Below are positions 60,491 to 64,000 of a stretch of 64,000 bases of DNA, one piece after another. Location: the NCBI GenBank assembly GCA_019058365.1, contig JAHPZE010000019.1, forward strand, positions 1 through 64,000, in the 5' to 3' direction. Below the pieces are notes generated by a model, which searched no databases, was not told the origin of the DNA, and was given only the letters and a program-made list of their open reading frames with translations. The DNA is from Promethearchaeota archaeon. GTDB taxonomy: Archaea; Asgardarchaeota; Lokiarchaeia; Sigyniarchaeales; SOKP01. Numbering within the stretch: position 1 is the stretch's first letter; the number at the start of each line of letters is the position of its first letter. Both the position numbers and the translations under genes were made by a program.

Positions 60491-61591
60491 TTATTTTTCT
60501 ATTTTAATTCTTTTAGGGGGAATAAAAACATGTCTAGGGCCAATCCTTTCAAGATGAATAGCTTCTTCAGGACAATGATGAGCACATACTCCACATCCAA
60601 TACACTTATCTTCATTAATAAAGGCAATAGTATCATTCAATTCAATTGTTTCCATAGGACATTTTTCTACACAAGTTCCACAACCTACGCAGGAATCCTC
60701 ATCTACACGTGCTAAATAAGATGACATGGTGTGTATTGGTGCAGCACCACGATAGTACATGTTGATCATCCCACAGCAACATTTGCAACAATTACAAATA
60801 GCTTCAATCCCTCTATTTGTATCTGAATGAACATGAAATACTTTATGGACTAATCCTTGATTTTCAGATTCTCTTAATATTTTAATAGTTTCTTCCTTTG
60901 AAACAGGTCTACCAAAACCTTGTTCAATACCAAATCTAGCAGTTTTATCAAAAAGGAAACAATTGTCTTTTGATGCTCCCAATCTGCATGGATCATTAAT
61001 AAGATCTTTTGCATGCCGACAATAACAATGAACTAAGGCGATATCATCATATTCTTCAACATATTTTTTTATTTCCTCAAATGGCATCACAGTTTCAGTT
61101 CCGACTTCTACTTCTTTTTCAACTGGAAGAGTTCTGTCAGTTGGTGGCAAATCTTTAAACACATTTATTATACTATCATAATTCTTTTGAGTTCCTTTAG
61201 TTATTTCCCCTAAAAGTTTTTCGAATAATACTGCTAACTTTTTATCTCTTTCTGAACTCTCCCCTCGTAAGAATGTATATTCAAAAATGCCTGGATATAA
61301 ACCCATTAAGCGATAAACCATAACACCTGCATTCCTACTTCTCGTACCCACAATTATACCATTATGCATTAAGATTTCAAGCATTCCAATTATCTTTTGT
61401 TCTTCCATATCGATTTTTTGTTTAATTTCCTCAAGAGTCATTGAAGGTTTTTTATATATTAAAATAAATTTTGCTTGTTCTTCAGTTATTAGAGTTTGTA
61501 ATAATTCTATCAGTGTATCACTAATAGGTACGGGAAATACTCCTGCTTTTATAAAAGTCCTTGCTACATTAAACCAGAACTTATCTGTCAT
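60491..61591 (-). CDS. 4Fe-4S protein with winged-helix-like N-terminus
   Basis: A 366-residue protein. The N-terminal region (about 15-90) looks like a winged helix (EEIKQKIDMEEQKIIGMLEI then HNGIIVGTRSR). The middle holds cysteine pairs in CYCRHAKD and CNCCKCCCGM (near 265-275). The C-terminus has two complete 4Fe-4S ferredoxin motifs: CVGCGTCVEKCP and CIGCGVCAHHCP. Such proteins occur in anaerobes as electron carriers or regulators of acyl/aromatic pathways; which is unknown. It is upstream of the metallo-beta-lactamase gene in the same direction, with a short gap of about 45 bases, so probably one transcript. Confidence 0.82.
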   Translation of the reverse strand: MTDKFWFNVARTFIKAGVFPVPISDTLIELLQTLITEEQAKFILIYKKPSMTLEEIKQKIDMEEQKIIGMLEILMHNGIIVGTRSRNAGVMVYRLMGLYPGIFEYTFLRGESSERDKKLAVLFEKLLGEITKGTQKNYDSIINVFKDLPPTDRTLPVEKEVEVGTETVMPFEEIKKYVEEYDDIALVHCYCRHAKDLINDPCRLGASKDNCFLFDKTARFGIEQGFGRPVSKEETIKILRESENQGLVHKVFHVHSDTNRGIEAICNCCKCCCGMINMYYRGAAPIHTMSSYLARVDEDSCVGCGTCVEKCPMETIELNDTIAFINEDKCIGCGVCAHHCPEEAIHLERIGPRHVFIPPKRIKIEK

Positions 61592-61814
61592 TTTAGTTAA
61601 AACCTAATTAATAAAATTCGTCAAAAATTTTCTAATTGATAAAAAAATTCATGATTTAATTATATTATGAGTATATTTAACTAAGAAATTGTAGTCGAAT
61701 AAATAACTATTAATAGTAAAAATCCATAAAATTTTAGGACTCTCATAATTTTTTAATTAGGAGTTCTTAAATCGATATTAACACTTAATATAGGGTTTGA
61801 GTGAAAATTTTATC

Positions 61815-61985
61815 ATGAGTGATATCCAAAAAAGAATAAATAGATTAGAGCTCTCGATTAATCTTTTGGAAGATCATTTATATAAATACGGTCATCTCAT
61901 ACAACCAAGACCACTTAGGTTTATAAGAAACCAAATAAACCATTATAAACGGGAACTCCAGATAAGGAAAGACTATCCTTCTTAA
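61815..61985 (+). CDS. Small helical protein
   Basis: A 56-residue basic protein from ATG 61815 (MSDIQKRINRLEL...), mainly one long helix and a basic tail (PLRFIRNQINHYKREL). An in-frame TTG at 61797 gives six extra residues. No homologue is recognised. The amphipathic pattern looks real, but such a short frame can arise by chance. Confidence 0.4.
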   Translation: MSDIQKRINRLELSINLLEDHLYKYGHLIQPRPLRFIRNQINHYKRELQIRKDYPS

Positions 61986-62171
61986 TAACAAAATAAAATC
62001 TTATTTTTTATGTAATAGAAAAATTCTAATGATAAAGTTAGGATAAATCTATAATTTTACTATTCTATTTTCTTTATTTATTACTTTTTATTAAACCTTA
62101 AAAATATTAAATACGAATAATAATAATACCTTTTAAAAAATATTAAAATAAAACCAAATTGGCAAATAATT

Positions 62172-63485
62172 ATGGAAATTCGCGATGTAGAATTAAAAAG
62201 ATCATATATAGGCATTTTTTCGCTTAATTACTTTGTACAAGGCATTAACCAATCGATGTTTACAACAATAATTCCTATATTCCTGTTTTTTTTATTGTCG
62301 CCGGCACCCGTAGATGCGGGACAAATCGCTTCAATGATGTCAATCATCCTTCTTCCATTTGGGGTAAAATTTATTTATGGAATCTTATCAGATAAAATAG
62401 GATTCAAAAATTTGGGTAGGAGAAAACCATGGATAATTGGGGCATCTTTTTTGTCAGGTTTAATTTGGATAATATTTCCATTTATTTTGGCACCTAACAA
62501 TGCTATGAGTTTAGTAACGATTTTAGGGATTTTAATTGTAATTGGTGTTGCGATGGCAGATACTGCCATTGATGGATTAATTTTAGATTTATATCCTAAA
62601 GAAAAACTCGGACGAGTACAGGGTATTTGTTGGGGATTTAGATCTGTAGGTATAATCGCCGGTGGACCATTATTAATAATTTTAATTTTATTTACAGGAG
62701 GAACCGCAGAAATGATCTTCATAGGATTAGGGATCGCAATGATGGTTTTTTCATTTACAACATTGATTGTTAAAGAAAGAGTAAAGACTATCGAAGTAAA
62801 TGCCATAGAGAATCTTAAGATAATTTTTGGCAAAAGAAAAAATTGGAAAGTTTATGCCTTCTCTTTATTTAATGCGTTCTGTGATGGAGTAGTGTTTGTA
62901 CTTATCCCTCTTTTCATACTTATTCAATGGGGATTAGTTAGTGCTGCTGGTGCTTCAATGGATCTTATTGGTGATCCTACTCAACAAGAGCTATATGCTC
63001 CACAAGCTTTTATTGCGTTCATCATTGGTTTAGGAGTCATTGCAGGAGCTATTATTGGAGGAAGAATGGCAGATTTACAATCCAGAAAACGAAGTGTTTA
63101 CATCTCATTGATTTTATCCTCAATTTCTTTCTTACTATTTATGATCCCCCTTGTTTGGCCAGTATTAATAATATTTGCATTTCTTCTGGGAACTTCTGCT
63201 GGTTGGAGAAATTCTGCTTTTTCTGCTGTCATAGGTCAAGAATCACAGCTATATCCTGAAATGGACAGTACATATTACGCAACATGTAATTCATTCGTCA
63301 ACATAGGAACAACAATAGGGTTGGAACTAACGAGTATATTAATTGGAGTATTAGCAGGGTTACAAGCATTTTGGATTTATGCATTTGTTTTCTTGTTTAT
63401 GGCTATTGTTATAAACATAGATTTAATTCCTTTCAAAACATTGGATCCTAATGAATATGAGGTAAATACTGAAAGAAGTAAATAA
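62172..63485 (+). CDS. Major facilitator superfamily transporter
   Basis: A 437-residue membrane protein with about 12 hydrophobic segments. The MFS loop motif appears as GILSDKIGFKNLGRRKPW after helix 2, typical of the family (G-x3-D-x2-G-x-[KR]-x-G-R-[KR]), and a second weaker copy, GGRMADLQSRKR, in the second half. The style resembles the PucC/disaccharide-cation symporter branch rather than sugar-porter (which the 33.8-kb remnant is). Substrate unknown. It is transcribed with a 139-base gap before the aminotransferase. Confidence 0.85.
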   Translation: MEIRDVELKRSYIGIFSLNYFVQGINQSMFTTIIPIFLFFLLSPAPVDAGQIASMMSIILLPFGVKFIYGILSDKIGFKNLGRRKPWIIGASFLSGLIWIIFPFILAPNNAMSLVTILGILIVIGVAMADTAIDGLILDLYPKEKLGRVQGICWGFRSVGIIAGGPLLIILILFTGGTAEMIFIGLGIAMMVFSFTTLIVKERVKTIEVNAIENLKIIFGKRKNWKVYAFSLFNAFCDGVVFVLIPLFILIQWGLVSAAGASMDLIGDPTQQELYAPQAFIAFIIGLGVIAGAIIGGRMADLQSRKRSVYISLILSSISFLLFMIPLVWPVLIIFAFLLGTSAGWRNSAFSAVIGQESQLYPEMDSTYYATCNSFVNIGTTIGLELTSILIGVLAGLQAFWIYAFVFLFMAIVINIDLIPFKTLDPNEYEVNTERSK

Positions 63486-63612
63486 TAGACTCTTAATTTT
63501 TTCTTTTTTTTATTCCTTTTACTTATTGAATTGTTTTAAACAGTTTTTTCGAAAAATTTTTAACATTTTATAATGATTTATTTCACATATTCTAAATCTA
63601 TTTTTTAGAAGT

Positions 63613-63618
63613 AGGGTG
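63613..63618 (+). promoter_or_regulatory. AGGGTG ribosome site before a non-standard ATT start
   Basis: AGGGTG is six bases before ATT 63625, the codon at which homologues are expected to start. It is the second case in this window of a ribosome site before a non-ATG/GTG/TTG codon. Confidence 0.45.
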
Positions 63619-63624
63619 TTTTAA

Positions 63625-64000
63625 ATTAAATTAGAATTTTCTGAGAGAGTAAAAAGACTCCCAAAATATATTTTTGTAGAAATTGAACAATTATTATCAG
63701 AAAAAAGAAAGGAAGGCATTGATTTAATTCCTCTTGGTATTGGAGATCCTGATTTATCTACTCCTGAATTAATCATTAATGAATTAATAAGACAGGTGAA
63801 AATCCCTAAGAATCATAATTATCCCGCGAGTATGGGCGAAGAAGATTTTAGAGAAGCAGTAGCAAGATGGTATAAGGTTAGATTTAATGTGGATTTGGAT
63901 CCAAAGGACGAAATTTCAAATGTGATTGGAGGGAAAGAAGGTGTTGCAAACATTGCAAGAGCATTTATTAATCCCGGAGATATTGTTCTTTGTCCAAATC
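63625..64000 (+). CDS. LL-diaminopimelate/aspartate aminotransferase-like protein (partial, ATT start)
   Basis: The first 125 codons of a class I PLP aminotransferase: FSERVKRLPKYIFVEIEQLL, then DLIPLGIGDPDLSTPE, then NYPASMGEEDFREAVARWY and VIGGKEGVANIARAF, strongly like DapL of lysine and cell-wall pathways or its aspartate relatives. The gene leaves the window. A TAA at 63622-63624 closes the frame, so the N-terminus expected for the family starts at ATT 63625 (MKLEFSERV if read as Met), with AGGGTG six bases before. No ATG, GTG or TTG is available close to the conserved start. Confidence 0.8.
   Translation, partial: MKLEFSERVKRLPKYIFVEIEQLLSEKRKEGIDLIPLGIGDPDLSTPELIINELIRQVKIPKNHNYPASMGEEDFREAVARWYKVRFNVDLDPKDEISNVIGGKEGVANIARAFINPGDIVLCPN

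Noticed and set aside
62375..62833. 152-residue open frame on the minus strand inside the MFS gene
   Set aside because: It is fully antisense to a clear membrane-transporter gene, and its composition (many Ile/Pro/Lys) is what the reverse of membrane helices gives.

Overview
The window is about 64 kb of very AT-rich archaeal chromosome. Archaeal markers are a family B DNA polymerase with intact exonuclease and polymerase motifs, an Alba chromatin protein, archaeal acetyl-CoA synthase subunits (CdhB, CdhC), a tetraether-lipid synthase (Tes)-type radical SAM enzyme, an AbrB-PhoU fusion, and a tRNA-Thr with an insertion in its D-loop. A longin/roadblock-like small protein, LRR proteins, a gingipain-type protease, many GNAT enzymes and fatty-acid-type genes together suggest an Asgard (Lokiarchaeia-like) archaeon. 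That placement is an inference; no rRNA is present to prove it. Several starts are preceded by AGGTG, GGTGA or GGAGG sequences 5-8 nt upstream, so Shine-Dalgarno initiation is in use, with frequent TTG and GTG starts.

Layout. 0-2.5 kb: an acyl-CoA synthetase and a GNAT. 2.7-8.8 kb: a probable defence patch with an LRR-TIR protein, a single-chain nuclease/methylase/specificity protein and an unrecognised 573-residue protein. 9-18 kb: tandem enoyl-CoA hydratase-like genes, Alba, a secreted C25 protease, an amidase, and the cdhB-cdhC pair of the Wood-Ljungdahl pathway. 18-31.5 kb: mixed metabolism, including NMN adenylyltransferase and nicotinate phosphoribosyltransferase (NAD synthesis or salvage), an M20 amidohydrolase, a membrane-anchored PHP enzyme, an epoxide-hydrolase-like enzyme, and a TetR regulator with a perfect palindrome upstream. 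31.7-41.7 kb: Tes with a coupled small gene, a decayed MFS transporter, a dolichol-kinase-like membrane enzyme, DNA polymerase B, the tRNA, an M42 peptidase, and an SDS22-like LRR gene flanked by 78-bp direct repeats.

41.8-56.6 kb is a transport and phosphate island. An alkaline-phosphatase-superfamily enzyme without a standard start codon is followed by an ABC importer (tiny membrane protein, binding protein, fused double permease, two different ATPases). Then come DUF47/PhoU, a transglutaminase-like protein, PhoU, PstB, a PstC-PstA fusion, PstS and a divergent AbrB-PhoU regulator. An octamer (ATAGAATA or its complement) recurs in the non-coding DNA around the pst genes. 56.7-64 kb carries a redox cluster (FAD oxidoreductase, 2Fe-2S flavin reductase, metallo-beta-lactamase enzyme, 4Fe-4S protein), an MFS transporter and the first part of a DapL-like aminotransferase.

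The observations most worth following are: the ABC importer whose two ATPases carry complementary defects, predicting one working and one degenerate ATP site; two genes whose expected N-termini begin at ATA/ATC or ATT; the D-loop tRNA intron; the defence patch; and the recurring octamer in the pst region. All of this is by reading only; no database search or structure prediction was run.
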